Assembly (NCBI RefSeq): GCF_014236795.1
Contig: NZ_CP049017.1
Span: 846,001-910,000 of the forward strand
Direction: 5' to 3'
Length of the DNA: 64,000 nt
Source: Xanthomonas theicola
GTDB taxonomy: Bacteria; Pseudomonadota; Gammaproteobacteria; Xanthomonadales; Xanthomonadaceae
A model generated the notes under the pieces. The model searched no databases. It was not told the DNA's origin and worked only from the letters and a program-made list of their open reading frames with translations. Shown here one piece after another: positions 17,006 through 25,420 of the stretch; position 1 is the first letter of the stretch, and each line of letters opens with the position of its first letter. A program made the position numbers and the translations under genes.

Positions 17006-18205
17006 ATGGCGAAGATCAAGCTCACCAAGTCCGCAGTCGATGCGGCACAACCTCAAGACAAGGCCATCGAACTACGGGATACCCTGGTGCCTGGCTTCCT
17101 GTGCAAGATCACCTCGGCGGGCCGCAAGGTGTTCATGCTCCAGTACCGCACGAACGCTGGCGAGCGCCGCAAGCCTGCTTTGGGTCAGTACGGGGAACTG
17201 ACGGTAGATCAGGCGCGCACGATGGCGCAGGAGTGGCTGGCCGAGGTGCGCAAGGGCGGCGACCCCAGCGCAGCCAAGAACGCCGCCCGCAAGGCACCGA
17301 CCATGAAGGAGTTCTGCCACACCTTCATGGAGGACTACTCCAAGCAGCGTAACAAGCCCAGCACGCAACGCGGCTATCAGGGCGTGATTGACCGCTGCAT
17401 CATCCCGATCATGGGCCGTATGAAGGTGCAGGACGTGAAGCGCCCAGACGTGGCCGCGTTGATGAAGAAGCTGGCCTACAAGCGGGCCGAAGCCAATCGC
17501 ACCTTCGGCGTGCTACGCAAGATGTTCAACCTGGCCGAAGTGTGGGGACTGCGCCCGGACGGCACGAATCCGTGTCGTCATGTCCCGATGTATCCGCCCG
17601 GCAAGGAAACCCGGCTCATCGTGGACGACGAGTTGGTTCGGATCTTCCGCCAGTTGGAGCATCTGGAGGCGGAAGGGCTGGAGAACTACGTCATTCCGCT
17701 GGCGATCCGCTTGCAATTCGAGTTCGCCGCCCGCCGTTCCGAAATCTGCCCATTGGAATGGGGCTGGGTTGATCTGGAAAAGCGCCGCGTGGTCTGGCCT
17801 GACAGCAAGACCGGCGGCATCTCCAAGCCCATGAGTGAGGAAGCCTATCGGCTGCTGTCCACCGCGCCGCGCCGGGAAGGTTGCCCCTACGTCCTGCCGT
17901 CGCCGAACGACCCGCCCCGGCACCTGACCCACGGCGAGCACTATGGCGGCTGGAGGCGCGTGCTCAAGGCCGCAGGCGTGCCGCACGTTGGCACGCACGG
18001 TATCCGTCACCGGGCGACGACCGATATTGCCAACTCGGGCGTGCCAACCAAGGTGGGCATGAAGCTCACAGGCCACAAGACCGTGGCCATGTTTATGCAC
18101 TATGTTCATACCGAGGACAAGCCGGTGCGGGATGCGGCCGAACTGGTGGCGAATCGGCGGCTGGCGATCACCGGGGCATCCCGTTCTATGGAGGTGACAG
18201 CATGA
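17006..18205 (+). CDS. tyrosine recombinase / site-specific integrase
   Basis: 399-aa phage/island-type integrase: an N-terminal DUF4102-like arm-binding region (1-95), a core-binding SAM-like domain (about 98-180), then the catalytic domain with Arg243/244 (AARRSEICPLEW), Lys268 (SKTGG), His331-Arg334 (HGIRHRATTD), His357 (LTGHKTVAMF) and the nucleophile Tyr366 (MHYVH). All six active-site positions are present. It starts at the ATG at 17006 after GAGGAG, and its stop overlaps the start of the nuclease gene by ATGA. No tRNA or att repeat was found next to it. Confidence 0.93.
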   Translation: MAKIKLTKSAVDAAQPQDKAIELRDTLVPGFLCKITSAGRKVFMLQYRTNAGERRKPALGQYGELTVDQARTMAQEWLAEVRKGGDPSAAKNAARKAPTMKEFCHTFMEDYSKQRNKPSTQRGYQGVIDRCIIPIMGRMKVQDVKRPDVAALMKKLAYKRAEANRTFGVLRKMFNLAEVWGLRPDGTNPCRHVPMYPPGKETRLIVDDELVRIFRQLEHLEAEGLENYVIPLAIRLQFEFAARRSEICPLEWGWVDLEKRRVVWPDSKTGGISKPMSEEAYRLLSTAPRREGCPYVLPSPNDPPRHLTHGEHYGGWRRVLKAAGVPHVGTHGIRHRATTDIANSGVPTKVGMKLTGHKTVAMFMHYVHTEDKPVRDAAELVANRRLAITGASRSMEVTA

Positions 18206-19368
18206 CAAGGAAGACGCCCGTGGCAACGCGGAAACCCGCTGCCTTACCGGCTGGCTATGCCGGCATCCACGGCGGCATCGTGGAGCTGCTGGATGCGGCG
18301 CGCCAGGCAGCGGCGCGCAGTGTCAATGCGCTGATGACGGCCAGCTATTGGGAGATTGGCCGCCGGATCGTCGAAGCAGAGCAGAAAGGCAGACGGCGGG
18401 CCGGTTACGGCGAGCAGTTGATGGCGCGGTTGTCCGCCGATCTGACGGCTCGTTTCGGGCGTGGGTTCAGCCCGGACAACCTGGAGAACATGCGGCGCTT
18501 CTTCGCCGCTTACCCCCTTGAGGCAATTTCCGAGACACTGTCTCGGAAATCTGGAGACGGACGGCCCATCGAGAATTCCGAGACGGTGTCTCGGAAATTC
18601 GACCTCTCCGAACTGGCCCAGGTCTTCACCCTGCCGTGGTCGGCCTATGTCCGGCTGCTATCGGTCAAGGATGACCATGCCCGCCAGTTCTACGAGACCG
18701 AGGCGCTGCGCGGCGGCTGGAGCGTGCGCCAGCTCGACCGGCAGATTGGAAGCCAGTTCTACGAGCGCACGGCCTTGTCCAAGGACAAGGCGGCGATGCT
18801 CGTCAAGGGGGCGGTGTCCAAACCCGAGGATACCGTCACGCCCAATGATGCGATCAAAGACCCGTATGTGCTGGAGTTCCTCGACCTTAAGGACGAGTAT
18901 TCGGAATCCGATCTGGAAGCGGCCTTGATCCAGCGGCTGGAAGACTTCCTGCTGGAACTGGGCGAAGGTTTCACCTTCCTCGGGCGGCAGCGCCGGTTGC
19001 GCATCGACCAGACCTGGTATCGGGTGGATCTGTTGTTCTTCCATCGCAAGCTGCGCTGCTTGGTCATCATCGACCTGAAGCTGGGCAGCCTGACCCATGC
19101 AGATGTGGGGCAGATGCATATGTACTGCAACTATGCCAAGGAGCATTGGGCCTATGCAGATGAGAATCCGCCGGTGGGCCTGATCCTGTGCGCTGACAAG
19201 GGCTATGCCCTGGCGCGGTATGCGTTGGATGGATTGCCAACCAAAGTGATGGCAGCGAACTATCGGACAGTGTTGCCGGATGCCGAGTTGTTGCAAAAAG
19301 AGCTAGAGAACACGCGGCGCCTGCTCGAATCTCGCGGAACGCTGTCCCTCAAGGACGATAAGCCATAG
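18202..19368 (+). CDS. PDDEXK nuclease-domain protein, YhcG/DUF1016 family
   Basis: 388-aa protein. The N-terminal DUF1016_N region spans about 25-200 (MTASYWEIGRRIVEAEQKG; RFGRGFSPDNLENMRRF; LPWSAYVRLL). The C-terminal PDDEXK nuclease region includes FTFLGRQRRLRIDQTWYRVD, where the Asp begins the motif, and LVIIDLKLGSLTHAD, the (D/E)xK. The family is linked to mobile DNA and defence, but its target is not established. It is translationally coupled to the integrase (ATGA). Two palindromes sit inside the gene (18526-18550 and 18574-18598) and encode a repeated SETxSRK peptide. Confidence 0.9.
   Translation: MTRKTPVATRKPAALPAGYAGIHGGIVELLDAARQAAARSVNALMTASYWEIGRRIVEAEQKGRRRAGYGEQLMARLSADLTARFGRGFSPDNLENMRRFFAAYPLEAISETLSRKSGDGRPIENSETVSRKFDLSELAQVFTLPWSAYVRLLSVKDDHARQFYETEALRGGWSVRQLDRQIGSQFYERTALSKDKAAMLVKGAVSKPEDTVTPNDAIKDPYVLEFLDLKDEYSESDLEAALIQRLEDFLLELGEGFTFLGRQRRLRIDQTWYRVDLLFFHRKLRCLVIIDLKLGSLTHADVGQMHMYCNYAKEHWAYADENPPVGLILCADKGYALARYALDGLPTKVMAANYRTVLPDAELLQKELENTRRLLESRGTLSLKDDKP
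18526..18550. repeat. perfect palindrome inside the nuclease gene
   Basis: ATTTCCGAGACA and TGTCTCGGAAAT are perfect 12-bp arms around a single base. A sister copy follows 23 bp later. Confidence 0.9.
18574..18598. repeat. second palindrome inside the nuclease gene
   Basis: TTCCGAGAC (18576-18584) and GTCTCGGAA (18588-18596) pair perfectly around three bases. This is the same core, CCGAGAC/GTCTCGG, as the first palindrome. Confidence 0.88.
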
Positions 19369-19678
19369 TCGTTCGTCCCGGCATACCGCCGTCGGGCTCG
19401 CGGGCTGCGCCCCGTGCTTCGTGCTGAATCACAGCCATTCGGCGCTGATCCCTTGTATCTTCGATTCCGCGTAAACGGATTGCCGTTCATGCCCGATGCC
19501 GCGTTGTGGCATCGGTGATTGGCCGCAGCATGTAGCTCGTTATCCCTCGGTGCTCCCAAGCCCGTGCGTCAGTCTTGAGCGCATATCTGCGACTGGTCTC
19601 TGCGAGCCCGAACAGTTGCAGGAAACAAATTCGCATTTGCAAGGATGGGACATAGAGATCATGGCCGAAAAAACAGTA
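19369..19678. other. tail of the integrase cassette
   Basis: 310 bp without a recognisable gene. Base composition is lower in GC than the surrounding chromosome. A short palindrome (GATGCCGCGTTGTGGCATC, around 19495-19513) could be the transcription end of the cassette. The right boundary of the cassette is hidden here, because the IS5-family element starts at 19679. Confidence 0.4.
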
Positions 19679-20492
19679 GGGCCTGTTAACACATCCGAAG
19701 CCCATCAACGACCAGGACGAAGCTGAGGAATCCAAGGAACATGGCATCCAGCTTCTCGAAGCGCGAGAAAATCCGGCGGTAGCCTTTCAGGCGACGGAAC
19801 AGTCTCTCCACCTCGTTGCGCCGCTTGTACATCTCCCGGTTGCATTCCCAAGGCTCGACCCGATTGGATTTCGGCGGGACCACCGGCACGAAGCCAAGAT
19901 CGAGCGCCAACTGGCGGGTTTGGTTGCCTTCGTAGGCACGGTCCATCAACAAATGAATCGGCCGCTCCACTGGCCCCAGGTGTTCAAGCAACGTGCGGCC
20001 TGCAGGTGCGTCATGCACGTTACCAGGCGTCAATCCAAAGGTGATGGCTGTTCGAGCATCTGCGGCAACCATATGAATCTTGGTGTTCCATCCACCGCGG
20101 GACTTGCCGACGGCCTGCGGACCGTTTTTTTTAATGCGCCCGTGCCATCGGGATGCACCTTGATGCTGGTGGAGTCCAGCGAGATTGCTTCGATTTTGAT
20201 GCGCACGATCTGGGACTTCTGCAATTGGGCCAACATCCGGTCCAGCACACCCGCCTTGGCCCAGCGGTTCATGCGTGTGTACACCGTGTGCCAGTTGCCA
20301 AAGCGCTTGGGCAGGCCGCGCCATTTGCAGCCATGCTCGGCAACGTAAAGGATGGCGTTGACCACTTGCAGGTTGGTCATGCTGACATTGCCGCGCTGTG
20401 CCGGCAGGCAGTGTTCGATTAGGGAAGATTGTGCTGGCGTGATCTCCATGCCCGATAGTTTAAACGCTCGGGCCATTAGTGTTAACAGGCCC
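19679..20492 (-). mobile_element. IS5-family (IS427-group-like) insertion sequence
   Basis: 814 bp with terminal inverted repeats GGGCCTGTTAACAC and a TA on both outer flanks, the usual duplication for this group. The transposase is in two overlapping frames on the minus strand. Confidence 0.9.
19686..20449 (-). CDS. IS5-family transposase made by frameshift (orfA/orfB)
   Basis: orfA starts near 20449 (MEITPAQSSLIEHCLP) and carries the N-terminal domain (NAILYVAEHGCKWRGLPKRF) and the first Asp (ISLDSTSIKVHPDG). The frame changes at a run of eight As (20125-20132 on the complement), after which orfB continues GGWNTKIHMVAADARTAI, MDRAYEG (second Asp) and NEVERLFRRLKGYRRIFSRF (Glu) to 19686. 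A -1 slip on the A-run joins them, as in IS427-group elements, so this is probably a functional programmed frameshift rather than damage. Confidence 0.85.
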
Positions 20493-20494
20493 TA

Positions 20495-20525
20495 AATCAA
20501 GCTGTTGCATCGACCGGTTGAGACC
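20495..20525 (+). mobile_element. right terminal repeat of the disrupted IS30 element
   Basis: GTTGCATCGACCGGTTGAGA plus CC, ending at 20525, is the inverted partner of the left end at 15806. This shows that the integrase cassette and the IS5 element lie inside one former IS30. Confidence 0.85.
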
Positions 20526-20946
20526 GCCGACCTTGCTGGCGGAAAGCGACGTGGTCTTGCTGCATTGCCCGCTGACGCGCAGACCCGGCGCCTGATCGAC
20601 GCCGCCGCGCTGCAGCGGATCGCGCCCGGCGCGCGCTGGTCGACACCAGCCGCGGCGGCCTGGTCGATACCGAGGCGGTGATCGGCGCGGCTGAGCGGCC
20701 TGGCGATCGACGTCTACGCGCAGGAAGCGGACCTGTTCTTCCAGGACCTGTCGGCCACGGTCGTCACCGACGAGGTGATCCAGCGCCTGGTGTCGTTTCC
20801 GAACGTGATCGTCACCGGCCACCAGGCGTTCTTCACCGAGGAGGCGATCGGCCAGATCATGGCGGCGACGCTGGACAACATCGCCGCGTTCGAGCGCGGC
20901 GCGCCGCTGCCGAACCGGGATCCCGCTGCCGCCCGGCGCTGCGGCC
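20526..20946 (+). pseudogene. ldhA: C-terminal remnant of D-lactate dehydrogenase
   Basis: Picks up directly after the IS30 end as TLLAESDVVLLHCPLT, then needs at least three frame changes to read RRLIDAAALQRIAPGAR, LVDTSRGGLVDTEAVIGA and LSGLAIDVYAQEADLFFQDL...FPNVIVTGHQAFFTEEAIGQI. The order is the 2-hydroxyacid dehydrogenase NAD-binding and C-terminal region (Arg in SRGG; His in TGHQAF). The first half of the gene is missing, removed on the IS30 side. Confidence 0.85.
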
Positions 20947-21103
20947 TGAGCCGGCGCGGACGGCGACGCACGCAAGCATGCGGCCAGATGCAGCGTAGAT
21001 GGCGTCTTCGGACTACGGGCAATGGCCTTTCCCGGAACCAACGGCGCGCGCGATAGGGGCACGGTATCGGGCCATCGGACCCGGCAGGCTGCGGTCGCAG
21101 CTT

Positions 21104-22172
21104 AGACTCAACTTCCAAGCGCAACACCCTCTCAGCCAGTAGGGTGTATGCATGTCAAGAAGCTATCTCCACCTGAGCGCAGAAGAGCGCGCGGTACTCC
21201 AAATCGAAACGCGACGTGGTCAGAGCTTACGCTCGATATCCAGGCTGCTGGATAGAAGCCCGTCGACATCGAGCAGGGAGCTGGCCAGGCAGCAAGCCAC
21301 GGTCTACCGTGCTCGAGAGGCAGCCATGCGTTACCGGACAGGACGTCAGCACAGCGTTCGGCGGCGACGGCTGACACCGGGAACGGATTTATTCCAGATG
21401 GTGCGCGATCATCTGGTGCTGTGGCGCTGGTCGCCCCAGCAGATTGCTGCCAAGCTGCTCCTCATGTCCCCGGATGATCCTGCCCAGCGCGTCAGTCACG
21501 AAACCATCTACGCCACGATCTACGCGCACCCGCGCGGCGGCCTGAAAAAGGAGCTTGTGGAGGCGTTGCGCCAGCGCAGGCCGTCCCGGGGATCACGGCG
21601 CACGACCGCCGCCAAACGCAGCTGGGTGCCTGAGGAACCGCGGATCGTGCACCGACCCGAAGAGGTGCAACAGCGGTTGGTCCCAGGACATTGGGAAGGT
21701 GACTTGATCAAGGGAGCGTTCAATCGTTCCTGTGCTGGCACCCTGGTGGAGCGCAAGACGCGTTTTGTGGTGCTGTGCCGGATGGACGGCTGCACCGCCA
21801 CAGACGCACTGGAAGGTTTCACCCGTCAGATGAAGAAGCTCCCCGCATCCATGCGAACCAGCTTGACCTATGACCGTGGCACCGAAATGACGCGCTATGC
21901 CGAGCTGATGGAACGGTTGAACATCGACCTGTGGTTTGCCGATCCGCACGCACCGTGGCAGCGCGGAAGCAATGAGAACACCAACGGTCTACTTCGCCAG
22001 TTCCTGCCCAAGGGGGCGGACCTATCCGCCGTCAGCCAGGAATACCTCAATCACATCGCGTTGCTGATGAACACTCGCCCTCGCCAGACACTTGGCTGGA
22101 AGACGCCTAGCGAGGCAATGGAAGCGGACATCGCAGCGTTCAAATCACGTGTTGCACTTGAATCTTGAGACC
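21104..22172 (+). mobile_element. IS30-family element (second type), complete
   Basis: About 1069 bp with imperfect inverted ends (left AGACTCAACTTCCAAGCGCA; right, inverted, GGTCTCAAGATTCAAGTGCA) and one intact transposase. A degenerate relative lies at 40247-41308. Confidence 0.85.
21152..22168 (+). CDS. IS30-family transposase
   Basis: 338 aa, complete. It has an HTH (SLRSISRLLDRSPSTSSRE), RVSHETIYATIY, and the DDE triad in GHWEGDLIKGA, LTYDRGTEM and SNENTNGLLRQF. It ends AAFKSRVALES just inside the right repeat, as usual in IS30 elements. It appears functional. Confidence 0.93.
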   Translation: MSRSYLHLSAEERAVLQIETRRGQSLRSISRLLDRSPSTSSRELARQQATVYRAREAAMRYRTGRQHSVRRRRLTPGTDLFQMVRDHLVLWRWSPQQIAAKLLLMSPDDPAQRVSHETIYATIYAHPRGGLKKELVEALRQRRPSRGSRRTTAAKRSWVPEEPRIVHRPEEVQQRLVPGHWEGDLIKGAFNRSCAGTLVERKTRFVVLCRMDGCTATDALEGFTRQMKKLPASMRTSLTYDRGTEMTRYAELMERLNIDLWFADPHAPWQRGSNENTNGLLRQFLPKGADLSAVSQEYLNHIALLMNTRPRQTLGWKTPSEAMEADIAAFKSRVALES

Positions 22173-22253
22173 GCCCAGTGAAGCTGGCGCTCCGCCCGGC
22201 GCGGCCGAAGCTCCCGCGAGCGGCGCAGCCTGCGCCGCTGCCGCGCCCTGCGA

Positions 22254-22709
22254 CTAGAAATTGCGGGTGAAGCGTACCGTGCCTGCGCCGTCGGCGCCGC
22301 GTACGTCCACTTCGAAGTTCAATTGGTCGTGCTCGCTGATGCGGACCGTGCCGACATAGTCGGTATAGGCGTCGGTCGCCGCTTCGCGGAAAGCGATGGC
22401 CTGCCGGCGCCCGCCCAGGTCGGTGGCGACGGCGCGCACCTGGCCGGCTGCCGGCAATTCCTCGCCATCCTGCACGCGGCGCAGCGCGATCACCACCAGC
22501 GCGGTATCGGCGTCGCGCGCGATGCCGTAGCGACGCGCGACGCTGTCGCTCATCGCCAGCGTCGGCAGCGCGTTGTAGTGCACGCGCAGCGCACCCAGGT
22601 CGGCCTGCGCGGGCGTTGCCGCGACGAGCGCGGCGCGGCGCGGCGCGTCCTGCGCCGAGCAGGCGGCCAGGACGATGCAGAGCATGGCGGCGGCAGGCAG
22701 GCGGCGCAT
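22254..22709 (-). CDS. DUF4426 lipoprotein
   Basis: 151-aa secreted protein started at the ATG at 22709 (MRRLPAAAMLCIVLAAC), whose LAAC lipobox gives an N-terminal lipid Cys17. The remainder is a beta-rich DUF4426 domain (RVHYNALPTLAMSDSVARRYG; ALRRVQDGEELPA; GTVRFTRNF). It lies 13 bp after proC on the same strand, the usual place for this gene in Xanthomonas and Pseudomonas. Function unknown; probably periplasmic. Confidence 0.82.
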   Translation of the reverse strand: MRRLPAAAMLCIVLAACSAQDAPRRAALVAATPAQADLGALRVHYNALPTLAMSDSVARRYGIARDADTALVVIALRRVQDGEELPAAGQVRAVATDLGGRRQAIAFREAATDAYTDYVGTVRISEHDQLNFEVDVRGADGAGTVRFTRNF

Positions 22710-22722
22710 CGGCGGCTCCGGG

Positions 22723-23565
22723 TCAGTCGTTGGCGGCGGACAGTTCGCGGCCACGCGCGGCCGCGGCGGCGATGGCGGCGGCGGTCAGCGCCTCGAGGCC
22801 GCCGGCCTGGAACGCCTCCAGCGCGGCCTGGGTGGTGCCGTTCGGCGAAGTCACCCGCCGGCGCAGTTCGCTCGGCGCCTCACCCGATTCGGTGAGCATG
22901 CGCGCCGCACCGAGCACGGTCTGCAGCACCAGCGTGCGTGCCGCAGCGGGCGGCAAGCCCTGGGCGATGCCGCTTGCCTCCATCGCTTCGGCGAGCAGGA
23001 ACACATAGGCCGGGCCGCTGCCGGAAACCGCGGTGACCGCGTCGATCAGCGCCTCGTCCTCGACCCAGACGGTCACGCCGGCGGCGGCCAGCAACTGCTC
23101 GGCCTGGCGCCGCTGCGCGGCGCTGGTCCGCGCGTTGGCGAACAGGCCGGTGACCCCGGCGCCGAGCAGCGCCGGCGTGTTCGGCATTGCCCGCACCAGC
23201 GCGTGCCCGCCGCCCAGCCAGCGGTCCAGTTGCCGCAGCGCGATGCCGGCGGCGATCGACAGCAGCAGCGGCCGCTGCACCGCGGCCAGCGCCGCCAGCT
23301 CGCCGCACACGCTGCGCAGCGCCTGCGGCTTCACCGCGAGCACCCACAGCGCCGCGCCATCGGCCGCTTCCGCCGTCGCGGCGACAGCGTGCACGCCGTA
23401 GTCCGCCGCCAGCGCCGCGCGCAGCGCCGGGACCGGCTCGGCGACGCGGATCGTGGCGGGCGCGACACCTTGGCGGACCAGCCCGGCGACCAGGCTGCGC
23501 GCCATGTTGCCGCCGCCGATGAAGGCGATGCCGGTGCTGCGGGAGTCGGAGTCGGCAGGAAGCAT
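22723..23565 (-). CDS. proC: pyrroline-5-carboxylate reductase
   Basis: Last step of proline synthesis: NAD(P)H-dependent reduction of pyrroline-5-carboxylate. It has 280 aa. The Rossmann motif is IAFIGGGNMARSLVAGL (about 13-29). The C-terminal dimer/active-site region is ALIDAVTAVSGSGPAYVFLL and ELRRRVTSPNGTTQAALEAF. It belongs to the yggS-proC-DUF4426 group, but here a broken gene separates it from yggS. Confidence 0.95.
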   Translation of the reverse strand: MLPADSDSRSTGIAFIGGGNMARSLVAGLVRQGVAPATIRVAEPVPALRAALAADYGVHAVAATAEAADGAALWVLAVKPQALRSVCGELAALAAVQRPLLLSIAAGIALRQLDRWLGGGHALVRAMPNTPALLGAGVTGLFANARTSAAQRRQAEQLLAAAGVTVWVEDEALIDAVTAVSGSGPAYVFLLAEAMEASGIAQGLPPAAARTLVLQTVLGAARMLTESGEAPSELRRRVTSPNGTTQAALEAFQAGGLEALTAAAIAAAAARGRELSAAND

Positions 23566-23704
23566 GGCGAGGGCGCCAGGAACGCAGGGGCGCCCATGAT
23601 AGCGGCTGCACTGCCGATCGGCAGCCCGGCCGCCGGGGTTCGGCGCCGCGCGCGCGGCGGCCGCGGCCCCCCCTGGCGACAGGCCGCATTGCCAGCGCGG
23701 TGGT

Positions 23705-24354
23705 TCAGTTGGCCTCGGTGAACGTGATCGACGGCATGGAGCCGCCGGCGGCGGTGCAGCTGCCCAGGTTCAGATTGTTGGTTTCGCCGGTCGTGCCGGC
23801 ATTGGCGGCGCAGGTCGGCGCGGCGGTGGAACCGTTGCGGACCGCCAGCTTGACCGTGACCGATGAGCCGCAATTGAAGTTCGCGCGCGAACCGGCGGCA
23901 TTGCCCACCACTATTCGTTGGGGCCGAGAATGCCGCCGCCGCCGTACATGCCGACGCCTCTTTCCGAGGTGGCGCCGCTGACCTGGGGAAAGCTGCCGAC
24001 GATTTTGCGGATCAGGCTGCTGGACTGCAGGGCGTAGTCATAGCCGTTGCCGGTCGCTTCCGTGGCTCCCCAGTGCACGCGGCGCAGGACCGGATGGACA
24101 TGACGGGTCAGCACCTTGCAGGTGTCCGCCTGCCAGTCCGTGTCGGGATAGGTGGCGTGGAAACAGCCTTCCGCGGGTGTCGGCCGGTGCGCCATGGTGT
24201 CGCGCCACGCATTGCGCGCGCTGGCCTCGGCAGGCGTCAGCAGCGGATCGTCCGCTGTCCACGCCCCGCTCGCCGCCGGCGCCGCCATCGCGGCTGGGAC
24301 ATGCAGCAGACCGATGACGCAGGAGGCGAGCGGCAATCTGGTCGATGCATCCAT
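23705..24354 (-). pseudogene. secreted hypothetical protein with internal deletion and frameshift
   Basis: The 5' part (from ATG 24354) encodes a signal peptide (PLASCVIGLLHVPAAMAAPA) and ...PAEGCFHATYPDTDWQ...GVGMYGGGGILGPNE, then stops at 23911. The next frame continues VVGNAAGSRANFNCGSS...GTTGETNNLNLGSC...ITFTEAN to 23705. From memory these two segments are the start and end of one larger Xanthomonas secreted protein whose middle is lacking here. This should be checked by alignment. Not translated as one protein. Confidence 0.65.
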
Positions 24355-24644
24355 TTTCTTATTGACCTCGTACGAGCCGAGCGCATTCGGCGATGGACGG
24401 CGGAGAGCCCGCGGTCGCCGCCATGGAAGCGGAGTTTTTCGATCCAAGGTCTGACCGACTTAACGGTTGGAAACCGTGGTGCAGGGGTGCTCCGCCGCGT
24501 CGGACGAGGTTTTCCGCTGATGGGGAAACGCAATGTTTTCCAGGAGGTTGCATTACGACATGATTTCGATGTCGCTTAATCCGGTTTGAACGGCGGCGTG
24601 CCGGGCGGCGCGTGCTTCATCGCCTGCCGGCACGGCAGACGCGC
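24355..24644. other. 290-bp interval upstream of yggS stop
   Basis: No gene or clear signal recognised apart from the promoter region of the broken secreted-protein gene. Confidence 0.4.
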
Positions 24645-25349
24645 TCATGGCGCCACACACGGCGTGCGGCTCCCGAACAGCGCCGTGCCCACCCGCACCA
24701 TCGTCGTGCCCTCGGCGACGGCCAGCGCGAAGTCGCCGCTCATGCCCATCGACAGGGTATCGGCATCCGAATGACGCGCATGCAGGCCGTCGAGCAGGGC
24801 GCGCATGCGCCGGAACGCCGCGCGCCGCGGCGCCTGCTCGGGGAACGGCGCCGGGATCGCCATCAGCCCGCGCAGCCGCAACGTCGGGTGCGCGGCGATG
24901 GCCGCGGCCAGCGCGTCCACCTCGCCGGGCGCGCAGCCGTGCTTGCTGGTCTCGTCGTCGATGTTGACCTGGATCAGCACGTTCAGCGGCGGCCGCTGCG
25001 CCGGGCGGTGCCTAGCCAGGGCGCCGACCAGCTTGCTCCGGTCCACCGTCTGCACCCAGTCGAACAGCGCGGCCGCCTGCTCGGCCTTGTTCGACTGCAG
25101 GTGGCCGATCAGGTGCCATTCCAGCTCCAGCGCCGCCAGTTCAGCGATCTTGCCCGCCGCCTCCTGCACGTAGTTCTCGCCGAACGCGCGCTGTCCCTGC
25201 GCGGCCAGGGCCGCGACCGCCGCGGCCGGCTGGGTCTTGGACACGGCCAGCAAGCGGGCCGGCGGGCGCTGCACGGCGGCGGCGGCGCGGTCCATGTCCA
25301 GGCGAATCTGCTGCAACGGGGAAAGGCTCACGGGCGGCGCTTCTGGCAA
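24645..25349 (-). CDS. yggS: YggS-family pyridoxal-phosphate homeostasis protein
   Basis: 234-aa PLP-binding TIM-barrel protein (PLPBP/ProSC family) that buffers free PLP. It has the PLP lysine in LLAVSKTQP (about residue 38), FGENYVQEAAGKI, EWHLIGHLQSNK, and the phosphate-binding LSMGMSGDFALAVAEGTTMVRVG. It is divergent from pilT (72 bp between starts), as in Pseudomonas and Xanthomonas. Confidence 0.95.
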   Translation of the reverse strand: MPEAPPVSLSPLQQIRLDMDRAAAAVQRPPARLLAVSKTQPAAAVAALAAQGQRAFGENYVQEAAGKIAELAALELEWHLIGHLQSNKAEQAAALFDWVQTVDRSKLVGALARHRPAQRPPLNVLIQVNIDDETSKHGCAPGEVDALAAAIAAHPTLRLRGLMAIPAPFPEQAPRRAAFRRMRALLDGLHARHSDADTLSMGMSGDFALAVAEGTTMVRVGTALFGSRTPCVAP

Positions 25350-25368
25350 GGGGGAAGGGCGCTATACT
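25341..25368 (+). promoter_or_regulatory. candidate pilT promoter
   Basis: A good -10 element TATACT at 25363-25368 and a weak -35 TTCTGG at 25341-25346 (16-bp spacer), 53 bp before the pilT ATG. Confidence 0.35.
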
Positions 25369-25420
25369 GCCGCCCGCGGGATCATTCTTCCAATCGCAGC
25401 CCAAGGGGAAAAAGCAGCGT

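Noticed and set aside
19686..20449. The split IS5-family transposase as a pseudogene
   Set aside because: The frame change is at a run of eight As in the position used for programmed frameshifting in this group, and both halves are otherwise intact with good terminal repeats.
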